DNA of 64,000 nucleotides from Streptomyces griseus subsp. griseus (GCF_003610995.1 NZ_CP032543.1:2852001-2916000); one strand, 5' to 3'. Shown: positions 27,600 to 36,087, numbered from the stretch's first letter. Program-made: numbers and translations. The notes: a model not told the origin generated them from the sequence alone.

Positions 27600-28343
27600 A
27601 TGGACCAGACACATGCTGCGTCCCCGCTGGCGGGTGCCGTGCATGACCTGGCAACTGAGGTGGTCCTCGCTCTTCGGAGCGGGGACCACCTCGCCACGGT
27701 GTGCGGCGCGGCGGGAATCGACGAGGAGAACAGGACCGGAATCGCGGCCGCGCGGGTCATCGGTGCCGATCTGCTGCTGCCCAGCGTTCTGTACGGCCGT
27801 CATCCGCATCCCGGGGATGTCGCCGTACTCGACCGGGCGGTACGGGAATTCCCGCCCAAGCCCGATGCTCCGGCCGCGACGGCCTGGAGCCACTGGCACA
27901 TGATCTCCACCCTCCAGCGCGTGGCCCGGCCTGCGGGCGAGACGGGCGCGACCGGAGCGGCGGGCACGACGGGGGCCACCGCACCCACCGGGACGTACGC
28001 GGAGCCCGACGCCGCCTGGCTGGAGCAGGCGCCCTGGCAGTCCTTCACCCACCAGCTCTCGGTGCTCGCCCCCCTCGCCGTACCGGCCGCCCCCTCGGCC
28101 GTGCAGCGAGCGGCGGCGACGCGGGCGGTCGACCTCTCGCGCGGCTTCGTCCGGGCGGTGCGGCGGCGCGACTGGCTCCAGGCGGCGGGCGCGGGCCGCT
28201 GGCTCGCGGCGATCGGCGGCGAACCGGCCACCCTGGGCCTGGAGCGCGGCCTGGACTTCGTGGAGCTGATGGGCGGCCTCGACCCCCGCGTCACCCTGCA
28301 CATCCGGGCCGCCCGGCTGATGGCCGAGGCGAGGGCACGATGA
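27600..28343 (+). CDS. Unknown protein, second gene of the peptide operon
   Basis: A 247-residue soluble protein, not recognised. The N-terminal half is helical and includes LATEVVLALRSGDHLATVCG and a proline-rich VREFPPKPDAPAATAWSHWH. Residues about 112-133 are a Gly-Ala-Thr low-complexity linker (ETGATGAAGTTGATAPTGT). The C-terminal half is again helical (FVRAVRRRDWLQAAGAGRWL, LDFVELMGGLDPRVTLHIRA). The ATG at 27600 sits 10 nt after the peptide stop, with little ribosome-site sequence, suggesting coupling. Its stop overlaps the next start (ATGA). No catalytic motif was seen; a partner-binding or recognition role is only a guess. Confidence 0.75.
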   Translation: MDQTHAASPLAGAVHDLATEVVLALRSGDHLATVCGAAGIDEENRTGIAAARVIGADLLLPSVLYGRHPHPGDVAVLDRAVREFPPKPDAPAATAWSHWHMISTLQRVARPAGETGATGAAGTTGATAPTGTYAEPDAAWLEQAPWQSFTHQLSVLAPLAVPAAPSAVQRAAATRAVDLSRGFVRAVRRRDWLQAAGAGRWLAAIGGEPATLGLERGLDFVELMGGLDPRVTLHIRAARLMAEARAR

Positions 28344-29410
28344 CGACGACCGCGACGCAGGGGCCCCAGGGACACCCGGACCCCGCCGACCGCCGCGGTG
28401 CCGGGCCTCGCCCGGCCGCCCCGGCGCACCCCGGTCCGGCCCCACGGGAGCACGCCTCCCCCGGCGCCGCGCTCGCCGTCCTCCCGCACGTCCTGCGCAC
28501 CGCGCTCGCCTGGACCGACGCGCACCGGGCGGAGTTCGGGCTCCCCGACGACGTCCTGGACCCCCGCACCCAGGTCAACGCCACGCTCAAACCCCTCGGC
28601 GAACTGGCCCAGCTCTGCTCCACGGTCCGCACCGCCACCGCCCCCGGCACCCCGGAGCACGAGGTGGCCGGGGCCCTGGTCACGTACGCCTGGCAGGAGG
28701 TCTCCCAAGGTCAGCTCCTCCTGGAGCTGCTCCGCGCGGAGCCCTTCGCGGCGTACCCGTACGAGATCTACGCGGCCTTCGCCGGGTACGGGCTGCGCCA
28801 CGAGGGGTTCGAGGCCCTGGCCCGGCCGCTCACCGCCACCCGCGCCTGGGCCCACACCGAGCAGCACGCCAACCGCCAGCTCGGGCTGATCAACTCCGAG
28901 CGGCGGGTGGGTGTGGTGACCCACACGGACGCGGGCGCGGTCCTGTCCCGGACCTGGCTGGGCGGGCTCTCGGAGCCGTGGATGTTCGAGGGCCCGTCCG
29001 GCTACGCGCTGACCCACACCGTCTTCCACCTCACCGACTGGGGCCGGATGCCCGACCGGGTGCCGGAGAAGACGGACGCGTACCTGCGGACCTGGCTGCC
29101 CGCGTGGGCCGACGGCTGTCTGGAGAGCGGCCAGTGGGACCTCACGGGCGAGCTGCTCGCGGTGGCCGCCTCACTGCCGGGCCCGGCGCCCGTGGAGCTG
29201 CTGGACGCGGTCTGGCCGGTGCTGGCCGATGTCCAGCACGCGACGGGCTGCGTCCCGGAGACCGGCGTACCGGTCCGCGAGGACGCGCCGGACCCGTACC
29301 CCTTCATCGACTGCTACCACTCCACCCTCGTCACGGCCTTCGCGGCGGCTCTGTCGCTGAGGTCGCTGACGGACGAGGTCACGCCCGGCCGGGAAAGGCA
29401 CACCCCATGA
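28340..29410 (+). CDS. DUF6895-like protein with HTVFHLTDWG motif (paralog A)
   Basis: A 356-residue, probably all-helical soluble protein. After a disordered Pro/Ala N-terminus (1-45), it shares with the next gene the motifs KPLGELA (84-90), HTVFHLTDWG (226-235), WLPAW (252-256) and YHSTLVTAF (326-334). The invariant histidines, aspartate and tryptophan suggest an active or metal site, though none is proven. I recall such proteins under the label DUF6895; this was not checked. ATGA overlaps join it to both neighbours. No signal peptide or membrane span, so it acts in the cytoplasm. Confidence 0.75.
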   Translation: MTTTATQGPQGHPDPADRRGAGPRPAAPAHPGPAPREHASPGAALAVLPHVLRTALAWTDAHRAEFGLPDDVLDPRTQVNATLKPLGELAQLCSTVRTATAPGTPEHEVAGALVTYAWQEVSQGQLLLELLRAEPFAAYPYEIYAAFAGYGLRHEGFEALARPLTATRAWAHTEQHANRQLGLINSERRVGVVTHTDAGAVLSRTWLGGLSEPWMFEGPSGYALTHTVFHLTDWGRMPDRVPEKTDAYLRTWLPAWADGCLESGQWDLTGELLAVAASLPGPAPVELLDAVWPVLADVQHATGCVPETGVPVREDAPDPYPFIDCYHSTLVTAFAAALSLRSLTDEVTPGRERHTP

Positions 29411-30339
29411 GCAGCAGCGGCATCCAGCAGATCCATGACGTCGGGGCGAAGGCCCTGGGCTGGTTGTACGAGCACCGCGAAGGGTTCCGGCTGGAGTCCG
29501 ACCCGTCCCCGGAGGCGGGGATGCTGGACCGGTTCAAGCCGCTGGGCGAGCTGGCGCTGATCGGGAAGGTCATCTTCCGCGAGGGTGTGGCGGGTTCGCG
29601 GCAGTCCGCACTCGCGCACAAGCTCCTGGACCACGCCTGGCACGAGCTGCTGGGCTCGGGTGCGCGGCTGCTGGAGGGCCAGCGGCGCGAACCGCTCTCA
29701 CCGGTGCCGCTGGAGGTCTACGTACCGTTCCGGGAGCTGGGCTACCGGCAGCCGGAGCTGGAGTCGGCGATCCGCCTCAACCACCGCCTCGCCAGCTGGG
29801 CGGCGCTGGAGGTGCTGCCGGTACGGCGGCTGGGGCTGAGCGCGATCGAGCGGCGGTTCGGGGTGGAGCCGAGCGTTCCGGAGACGGCGGCGCTGGCGCA
29901 CACCTGGCTGGCGCGGCGGCCCGAACCGTGGACGGCCGAGGGCCACATCGGTTACGACATCACGCACACGGTCTTCCACCTCACCGACTGGGGCGAGAGG
30001 CCGGCCGGACTGCCGGCCGACCTCGCGGAGTACCTGGAGCTGTGGCTGCCGGCCTGGCTGGACGACTGGCTGGACCTGAAGCGCTGGGACCTGCTGGGCG
30101 AGCTGCTGGTGGTCGACGCCTGCCTGCCGTCCCCGACCCTGGACGCGGCGGCCTGGGCGGGCTTCGCGCAGGCGCAGCAGCCGGACGGGGCGATGCCGGT
30201 GGTGGGCGGGATGCCGGAGGGGGACGAGGCGTCGGTGTTCGACCTGGTCTACCACCCGACGCTGGTGGCCGCGTTCGCCTCGGCGCTGGCGATGAGCCGC
30301 GCCCTGTCCGACCTGAGCGCGGAACCGGCCCCGGCATGA
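29407..30339 (+). CDS. DUF6895-like protein with HTVFHLTDWG motif (paralog B)
   Basis: A 310-residue paralog of the preceding gene without its disordered leader. Shared motifs: FKPLGELALI (43-52), HTVFHLTDWG (187-196), WLPAW (213-217) and VYHPTLVAAFASAL (281-294). A further basic segment, VLPVRRLGLSAIERRFGVEP (137-156), aligns with INSERRVGV of paralog A. Two copies side by side suggest a heterodimer or two successive steps on one substrate (inference). It starts in an ATGA overlap with paralog A and ends in one with the serine hydrolase. Confidence 0.75.
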   Translation: MSSSGIQQIHDVGAKALGWLYEHREGFRLESDPSPEAGMLDRFKPLGELALIGKVIFREGVAGSRQSALAHKLLDHAWHELLGSGARLLEGQRREPLSPVPLEVYVPFRELGYRQPELESAIRLNHRLASWAALEVLPVRRLGLSAIERRFGVEPSVPETAALAHTWLARRPEPWTAEGHIGYDITHTVFHLTDWGERPAGLPADLAEYLELWLPAWLDDWLDLKRWDLLGELLVVDACLPSPTLDAAAWAGFAQAQQPDGAMPVVGGMPEGDEASVFDLVYHPTLVAAFASALAMSRALSDLSAEPAPA

Positions 30340-31397
30340 CGGACCTCTCCGTACCTCCTGTGGACGCCCCGGCTTCGCCGGCCACCGCACGCCTTCTCGC
30401 CGAGGCGGCGGGGCGGATCGACGCCCCGGACGTGGTGCTCGCGATGAGCCGGACCGGAGTCCGTACGGTCCACACGGGCGGCAGCGCGGAGCCGGGCCCG
30501 ATCCCTCGCGAGCGCCTGCACCACGAACTGGGCTCGGCGTCGAAGCCGTTCGCGGGGCTGCTGCTGGCCCGGCTGGTGGCGCAGGGGAGGGTGCGGTACG
30601 AGGACCGGGCGGCGGACCTGCTGGCCCCGGGCCTCCCGGTGCACCCGGCGGTGCGCCGGATCACCCTGCGCCATCTGCTCACCCACACCTCGGGGCTGCC
30701 GGGCCTGCCCGCCGACTTCTACCCGCAGGCGGTGCCGCGCTGGTCGAGCGACCCGTACGGCAACTATCCGGCGGACCGGGTGGTGCGGGCCTTCCTCCGC
30801 GCCCGCCCGCGCCACCGCCCCGGCACCCGCTGGCACTACTCGAACTTCGCGGTCTCCGTCCTCGGCCACACGCTGGCCGCCGCCACCGGCACCCCGTGGG
30901 AGGTGCTGCTGCACCAGCAGGTCCTGGCCCCGCTGGGCCTGGAGGCCACGCTGCTGCGCCCGGGCCCGGACGGCACCGACGCGACGGGCCACCGCCGCGA
31001 CGGAACCCCGCTGCCGGCGCTGGACACGGGAGGCTTCACGGCGGCGGGGGCGCTGCGCTCGTCACCGCTGGACCTGCTGACGTTCCTGGAGGCGCATGTG
31101 GGCGGCGCCACGGGCTCCCCGACGGACCCTTCACTGGCGACCGCGCTCACCGAGGTGACCCGCCCGGTGCTCCGGCGGGGCTGGCGCCACACGCACACCC
31201 ACACGCTGACGTGGTTCCAGCACCCGACCCCGTACGGCCCGGTCCTCTTCCACGCGGGAGCGACCCTCGGCCAGCAGGCCTTCCTCGGGTTCCGCCCCGG
31301 GACGAGCCTGGCGGTGGCGGCGACGGCGACGAGGCGGGTGCACCGGGCGGACACGTTCGTGGCGACGGCGTACGGGCTGCTGACGGAAACGCGTTGA
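30336..31397 (+). CDS. Cytoplasmic serine hydrolase of the beta-lactamase/DD-peptidase fold
   Basis: A 353-residue protein with all three catalytic motifs of the class C beta-lactamase/DD-peptidase family: S67-A-S-K70 (in ELGSASKPFAG), Y168-S-N170 (in WHYSNFAVSVLG) and H306-A-G308 (in LFHAGATLGQ). Family members include D-aminopeptidases, esterases, amidases and carboxypeptidases. No signal peptide or anchor is present, so it does not act on cell wall from outside. As the last gene of the peptide operon, coupled by ATGA, it could trim, hydrolyse or transfer an acyl group on the peptide product (inference). The CGCGTGA array follows its stop. Confidence 0.88.
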   Translation: MTDLSVPPVDAPASPATARLLAEAAGRIDAPDVVLAMSRTGVRTVHTGGSAEPGPIPRERLHHELGSASKPFAGLLLARLVAQGRVRYEDRAADLLAPGLPVHPAVRRITLRHLLTHTSGLPGLPADFYPQAVPRWSSDPYGNYPADRVVRAFLRARPRHRPGTRWHYSNFAVSVLGHTLAAATGTPWEVLLHQQVLAPLGLEATLLRPGPDGTDATGHRRDGTPLPALDTGGFTAAGALRSSPLDLLTFLEAHVGGATGSPTDPSLATALTEVTRPVLRRGWRHTHTHTLTWFQHPTPYGPVLFHAGATLGQQAFLGFRPGTSLAVAATATRRVHRADTFVATAYGLLTETR

Positions 31398-31410
31398 CCG
31401 CTGGGGCTGA

Positions 31411-31530
31411 CGCGTGACGTAGAGGGCTCACCGCGTGATCTGACGCGGAGGGTTCACGCGTGACCCGACGTGGACGGCTCACGCGTGAGCTGGTCAGGCT
31501 CCCGCGTGAGCTACTGAGGTTCGCGCGTGA
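31411..31530. repeat. Array of six CGCGTGA heptamers at 21/25-bp spacing
   Basis: CGCGTGA occurs at 31411, 31432, 31457, 31482, 31503 and 31524, all on the same strand, giving spacings of 21, 25, 25, 21 and 21 bp. Each copy except the first is preceded by GGYTCR or a near match, so the unit is roughly GGYTCA-CGCGTGA-N8/12. Two copies extend to the perfect palindrome TCACGCGTGA (31454-31463 and 31479-31488). It fills the gap between the convergent serine hydrolase and rsmI genes. No protein product is seen. Confidence 0.8.
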
Positions 31531-31537
31531 TGTACGC

Positions 31538-32431
31538 CTACGGCTTGGGAGCCTTCCCCGCGTCCTTCTCGGTGTCCTTCTCGGCGTTCTTGGCGGCCAC
31601 CACCGCGTCGAACACCTCCCGCTTGGGCACCCCGGCAGCGGCGGCGACGGCGGCGATGGCCTCCTTGCGCCGCTCCCCCGCCTCCTCGCGCACGCGCACG
31701 CGCCGTACGAGCTCCTCGGCGTCCAGCCCCTCGTCGCCGGAGTCGGTGGCCCCCTCGACGACGACGGTGATCTCCCCGCGTACACCGTCGGCGGCCCACA
31801 CGGCCAGCTCACCGAGCGGGCCGCGCTTGACCTCCTCGTACGTCTTGGTCAGCTCACGGCAGACGGCGGCGCGCCGCTCGGCGCCGAAGACCTCGGCCAT
31901 GGCGGCAAGGGTGTCGTCGAGTCGGTGCGGAGCTTCGAAGAAGACCATGGTGCGCCGCTCGTCGGCGTTCTCACGGAGCTTGGAGAGCCGTTCACCCGCC
32001 TTGCGCGGCAGGAACCCCTCGAAGCAGAAACGGTCGACGGGCAGCCCCGAGAGGGCAAGGGCGGTCAGCACCGCGCTCGGCCCCGGCACGGCGGTGACAC
32101 GGATGTCGCGCTCCACGGCGGCGGCGACGAGCCGGTATCCCGGGTCGGAGACGGACGGCATCCCCGCGTCCGTCACGAGGAGCACCCGGGCTCCACCGAC
32201 GAGAGCCTCCACCAGCTCAGGGGTACGGGCGGACTCGTTCCCCTCGAAGTAGGAGACGACACGCCCCGAGGTGTGGATGCCGAGCGCCTGGGTGAGCCGG
32301 CGCAGCCGCCGGGTGTCCTCGGCGGCGACGACGTCGGCCCGCTCCAGTTCGGCGGCCAGGCGTGGCGGGGCGTCCGCCACGTCACCGATGGGGGTCCCTG
32401 CGAGCACGAGCGTTCCAGTCGTTCCAGTCAC
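31538..32431 (-). CDS. rsmI: 16S rRNA (cytidine(1402)-2'-O)-methyltransferase
   Basis: RsmI 2'-O-methylates C1402 in the ribosomal decoding centre. The 297-residue tetrapyrrole-methylase-fold protein has LVLAGTPIGDVADAPPRL at the start, AAEDTRRLRRLTQALGIH, SYFEGNE, the SAM-site LVTDAGMPSVSDPGYRL and VPGPSAVLTALALSG. The GTG at 32431 is chosen because GAGG lies 9 nt upstream; for the in-frame ATG at 32440 the same GAGG would touch the start codon. It is divergent from the mannosyltransferase gene, 62 bp away. The Lys/Glu-rich tail (AAKNAEKDTEKDAGKA) is nonessential-looking. Confidence 0.94.
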   Translation of the reverse strand: MTGTTGTLVLAGTPIGDVADAPPRLAAELERADVVAAEDTRRLRRLTQALGIHTSGRVVSYFEGNESARTPELVEALVGGARVLLVTDAGMPSVSDPGYRLVAAAVERDIRVTAVPGPSAVLTALALSGLPVDRFCFEGFLPRKAGERLSKLRENADERRTMVFFEAPHRLDDTLAAMAEVFGAERRAAVCRELTKTYEEVKRGPLGELAVWAADGVRGEITVVVEGATDSGDEGLDAEELVRRVRVREEAGERRKEAIAAVAAAAGVPKREVFDAVVAAKNAEKDTEKDAGKAPKP

Positions 32432-32493
32432 ATCAGCCATCCTCGCAGCACGCGCCGCACCCTTCGCACAGATGCGTTCCCTACGATGGCGCG

Positions 32494-34260
32494 GTGACCA
32501 GTACCGCACCCGAGACCCAGCGGGGCCAAGACGCCGGGGACCCGCTCGGCGAACAGCCGACCTCCTGGCAACGGCGGCTGCGCCGCTTCGGCCATGTCCC
32601 GCGCCCGGAGACCTCTCTCCGCGACCGGCTGGACCCGCCGTACACCCGGCCGGGACGGCAGGTGTGGTCGGTGCTCGCGATCCCGCCGCACGTCGCGGAC
32701 CGCCTGGTGCGCTGGTCGGGATGGGGCGGCCCGCTTCTGGTCACCCTGGTCGCGGGCCTGCTCCGCTTCTGGAAGCTGGACCAGCCCCACGCGGTGATAT
32801 TCGACGAGACGTATTACGCGAAGGACGCGTGGGCGCTGGTCAATCAGGGGTACGAGGGTTCGTGGCCCAAGGACGTCGACAAGCAGATCCTCAACGACCC
32901 CTCCTCCGTGCCGATCCCGACCGACCCCGGCTATGTGGTGCACCCGCCGGTGGGCAAGTGGATCATCGGCTTCGGTGAGCAGCTCTTCGGCTTCACGCCG
33001 TTCGGCTGGCGGTTCATGGTGGCGGTGCTCGGCACGCTCTCCGTCCTGCTCCTCTGCCGGATCGGCCGGCGGCTGTTCCGGTCGACGTTCCTGGGCTGCC
33101 TGGCGGGGCTGCTGCTCGCGGTGGACGGCCTGCACTTCGTGATGAGCCGGACCGCGCTGCTGGACCTGATCGTGATGTTCTTCGTGCTGGCGGCGTTCGG
33201 CTGCCTGGTGGTGGACCGCGATCGGGCCCGGCAACGGCTGGCGGCCGCACTGCCGGTGGACGAGGACGGGGTGCTGCGCCCGGACGCCCGGATCGCGGAA
33301 ACCCTGCGCCTGGGGCTGCGGCCGTGGCGGCTGACGGCGGGCGTGATGCTGGGCCTGGCGTTCGCGACGAAGTGGAACGGCCTTTACGTACTGGCCGCGT
33401 TCGGCCTGATGACGGTCTTGTGGGACGTAGGAGCGCGCCGCACGGCAGGCGCGGCGAAGCCGTACCCGGCGGTCCTGCGCCGGGATTTGCTCCCCGCCTT
33501 CGTCTCCACGGTCCCGGTCGCGATCGTCACGTACCTCGTCTCCTGGACCGGCTGGATCGTCACGGACAAGGGCTACTACCGCAACTGGGCGGCCACGGAA
33601 GGCAAGGGCTCGTCCTGGAGCTGGCTCCCGGACTGGCTGCGGAGCCTGTGGCACTACGAGACCCAGGTGTACGACTTCCACGTCGGCCTCACCTCGGGCC
33701 ACACCTACGAGTCGAACCCGTGGAGCTGGCTGGTGCTCGGCCGCCCCGTCTCGTACTTCTACGAGGAGCAGACGGGCTGCGCGGCGTCCTCGACCGGCAA
33801 GTGCGCCGCCGAGGTCCTGGCCATCGGCACCCCGCTGCTCTGGTGGCTGGCGTGCTTCGCCCTCGCGTACGTGGTGTGGCGCTGGCTCTTCCGCCGCGAC
33901 TGGCGGGCCGGCGCGATCGCGTGCGGCGTGGCGGCGGGCTGGCTGCCCTGGTTCTTCTACCAGGAGCGCACGATCTTCCTGTTCTACGCGGTGGTGTTCG
34001 TCCCGTTCCTCTGTCTGGCGGTCACGATGATGCTGGGCGCGATCGTGGGCCCGGCAGCGGGCAGGGGCACCCGGGCGGAGCTGGGCCTGAGGGCCAACGA
34101 CCCGACAGGAGAACGCCGTCGCACGCTGGGCGCGATCGCGGCAGGCGTGCTGGTGCTCCTGATCATCTGGAACTTCATCTACTTCTGGCCGCTCTACACC
34201 GGGACGTCGATCCCGGAGGACCTGTGGCGGGACCGGATGTGGCTGGACACCTGGGTGTAG
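32494..34260 (+). CDS. pmt: Polyprenyl/dolichyl-phosphate-mannose protein O-mannosyltransferase
   Basis: A 588-residue membrane glycosyltransferase that moves mannose from polyprenyl-phosphomannose to Ser/Thr of secreted proteins. The GT39 features are clear: an acidic catalytic pair in the first extracytoplasmic loop (HAVIFDETYYAKDAWAL), then VHPPVGKWIIGFGEQLFG, HFVMSRTALLDLIVMFFVLA, FATKWNGLYVLAAFG, and C-terminal YQERTIFLFYAVVFVPFLCL. About ten spans. The start is GTG at 32494, since the upstream frame reads through rsmI's start region. In Streptomyces this enzyme glycosylates lipoproteins and the phage phiC31 receptor (established for S. coelicolor Pmt). Confidence 0.93.
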   Translation: MTSTAPETQRGQDAGDPLGEQPTSWQRRLRRFGHVPRPETSLRDRLDPPYTRPGRQVWSVLAIPPHVADRLVRWSGWGGPLLVTLVAGLLRFWKLDQPHAVIFDETYYAKDAWALVNQGYEGSWPKDVDKQILNDPSSVPIPTDPGYVVHPPVGKWIIGFGEQLFGFTPFGWRFMVAVLGTLSVLLLCRIGRRLFRSTFLGCLAGLLLAVDGLHFVMSRTALLDLIVMFFVLAAFGCLVVDRDRARQRLAAALPVDEDGVLRPDARIAETLRLGLRPWRLTAGVMLGLAFATKWNGLYVLAAFGLMTVLWDVGARRTAGAAKPYPAVLRRDLLPAFVSTVPVAIVTYLVSWTGWIVTDKGYYRNWAATEGKGSSWSWLPDWLRSLWHYETQVYDFHVGLTSGHTYESNPWSWLVLGRPVSYFYEEQTGCAASSTGKCAAEVLAIGTPLLWWLACFALAYVVWRWLFRRDWRAGAIACGVAAGWLPWFFYQERTIFLFYAVVFVPFLCLAVTMMLGAIVGPAAGRGTRAELGLRANDPTGERRRTLGAIAAGVLVLLIIWNFIYFWPLYTGTSIPEDLWRDRMWLDTWV

Positions 34261-34307
34261 CCGGGCGATCCAGCGGAGGTGCCCAGCCCGCGCACCGGAG
34301 GTAACGA

Positions 34308-34320
34308 TTCCGATTCGGAA
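34308..34320. promoter_or_regulatory. 13-bp palindrome upstream of the sortase substrate gene
   Basis: TTCCGA-T-TCGGAA is a perfect dyad about 160 bp before the start at 34482, within the 221-bp intergenic region after pmt. Role unknown: operator or part of a weak hairpin. Confidence 0.35.
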
Positions 34321-34481
34321 GGTTCAAAAGGTGCCAGCGATGGGCATCAGACGACCCCCTCTTCATACTATCTCCACGTGCTCACAGGGCACTTGAGACT
34401 GTGTTCGCGACTCTCCCACCACGTATCTCGTGTGGCGCATCTGACGCGCCTTAAGGATGAGCCGCACCGGAGGGGACTTCT

Positions 34482-35975
34482 GTGTTGACAACCTTTTCCG
34501 CTTCCGCGACCCGGCGGGGTACCGCCGGCCGCCGGATAGCCACAACGGCTGCCACGGTGGGCCTGTTGGTCCTGGGCTCGCTGGCCGGGGCCGGCAGCGC
34601 CTCGGCCGATGGTGACGACGTCCACCACCAGGGTGGCGCGGTTGCCACTCTGGACGGGCTGAAGACGTTCGACTCGGCTCGCATCCACACCGGGGACGGC
34701 AAGACCAAGAGCGTCTCCGCGGGCCTGTTCGAGATGAACGTCCAGGGTGGTGGCCGACTGCAGACGTACTGCATCGACATCCACAACCCGACCCAGAACA
34801 AGGCGAAGTATCTCGAAACCCCCTGGGGCCAGACCTCCCTCGGCACCAACGAGGACGCCGGAAAGATCCTCTGGATCCTCCGGAACTCCTACCCGCAGGC
34901 CGGCGACCTGAACGCGCTCGCCCAGAAGTCGGGTGCCGGGCAGTTGTCCCCGAAGACGGCCGCCGCCGGTACCCAGGTCGCCATCTGGCGGTTCTCGGAC
35001 GGGGCGAAGGTCGAGGCGAAGAACGCGCAGGCCGAGAAGCTCGCGGACTGGCTCGAGGCACAGGCTCAGAACCTCCAGGAGCCGAAGACCTCGCTGACGC
35101 TGGGCCCGAACGCCGTGTCCGGCAAGTCGGGCGAGAAGCTCGGCCCGGTGACCGTGCACACCGACGCCGACAAGGTCTCCGTCGCCGCCGACGCCGGCAT
35201 CGCCGCAGGCGTCAAGGTGACCGACAAGGACGGCCAGCCCGTCACGTCGGCCGTCAACGGCACCGAGCTGTACTTCGACGTGCCCGCGGGCACCGCCGAC
35301 GGCACCGCGTCGCTCTCGGCCAAGACCACCACACAGGTCCCGGTCGGCCGGGCCTTCGCGAGCGCCAGCAAGAGCCAGACGCAGATCCTCGCCGGCTCCA
35401 CCGAGTCCACGGTCACCGCGACCGCGACCGCGAACTGGGCCAAGAAGGGCGCCATCCCCTCGGTCACCGCGGAGAAGAACTGCACCGCGGGCGGCATCGA
35501 CGTCACGGTCAGCAACGCCGGTGACTCCGACTTCACCTTCGAGCTGGCCGGTGCCGAGCACACGGTCGCCGGTGGCGACAGCAAGACCGTGACCGTCCCG
35601 GTCGGCGAGGACGAGGCGTACGACATCACCGTCACCGGTCCGAACGGCTTCTCGGAGCGTTTCCAGGGCGTCCTGGACTGCGAGACCCAGGGCACCCCGC
35701 CCCCCGGGACGAGCGGTGGTGGCGAGACCCCGCCGTCCACCCCGAGCCCCAGCCCGTCCGATGACACGGCCGGCGGCACCACGGGCGACACGACCGGGGG
35801 CACCTCCGGTGAGACCACCGGGGGCACCACCGGTGGCACGACCGGCGGCGGTGACCTCGCGGTGACCGGTAGCTCCAGCGCCACACCGATGATCGCGGGT
35901 GTCGCGGTGGCCCTCGTCGCCGCGGGCGGCGCGGCGATGTTCTTCCTGCGCAGGAAGAAGGCCGCGGGTCAGTGA
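34482..35975 (+). CDS. Thioester-domain (TQXA) surface protein with class E sortase signal
   Basis: A 497-residue cell-wall-anchored protein. A signal peptide ends near residue 42 (SASA). The TQXA thioester domain follows, with Cys97 in QTYCIDIHN and Gln165 in GTQVAIW, the residue pair that forms an internal Cys-Gln thioester in such adhesins. Two Ig-like segments lie between about 190 and 410, then a Thr/Gly/Pro-rich stalk with repeated TTGGT units. The sorting signal LAVTG (459-463), hydrophobic span and RRKK tail match class E sortase substrates of actinobacteria (LAxTG). GTG start with GGAGGGG upstream. The hairpin at 36003-36039 ends the transcript. Confidence 0.92.
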   Translation: MLTTFSASATRRGTAGRRIATTAATVGLLVLGSLAGAGSASADGDDVHHQGGAVATLDGLKTFDSARIHTGDGKTKSVSAGLFEMNVQGGGRLQTYCIDIHNPTQNKAKYLETPWGQTSLGTNEDAGKILWILRNSYPQAGDLNALAQKSGAGQLSPKTAAAGTQVAIWRFSDGAKVEAKNAQAEKLADWLEAQAQNLQEPKTSLTLGPNAVSGKSGEKLGPVTVHTDADKVSVAADAGIAAGVKVTDKDGQPVTSAVNGTELYFDVPAGTADGTASLSAKTTTQVPVGRAFASASKSQTQILAGSTESTVTATATANWAKKGAIPSVTAEKNCTAGGIDVTVSNAGDSDFTFELAGAEHTVAGGDSKTVTVPVGEDEAYDITVTGPNGFSERFQGVLDCETQGTPPPGTSGGGETPPSTPSPSPSDDTAGGTTGDTTGGTSGETTGGTTGGTTGGGDLAVTGSSSATPMIAGVAVALVAAGGAAMFFLRRKKAAGQ

Positions 35976-36002
35976 CTCGCACGGACGAGTAGGTGACCGA
36001 CG

Positions 36003-36039
36003 GACGGGCCCGGCACGCGGAAAGCGCGCCGGGCCCGTC
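36003..36039. terminator. 16-bp hairpin terminator after the TQXA protein gene
   Basis: Left arm GACGGGCCCGGCACGC (36003-36018) and right arm 36024-36039 pair with one A-C mismatch; loop GGAAA. It lies 27 nt downstream of the stop at 35975. Confidence 0.85.
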
Positions 36040-36087
36040 TCGCGTCACAGGGGGCTGCCGCAGGTAATACGCAGAAGCTCCCGAAGC

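Noticed and set aside
31411..31530. CRISPR array interpretation of the CGCGTGA repeats
   Set aside because: The repeat is only 7 bp, spacers are 14-18 bp and related to each other, and no cas genes are present.
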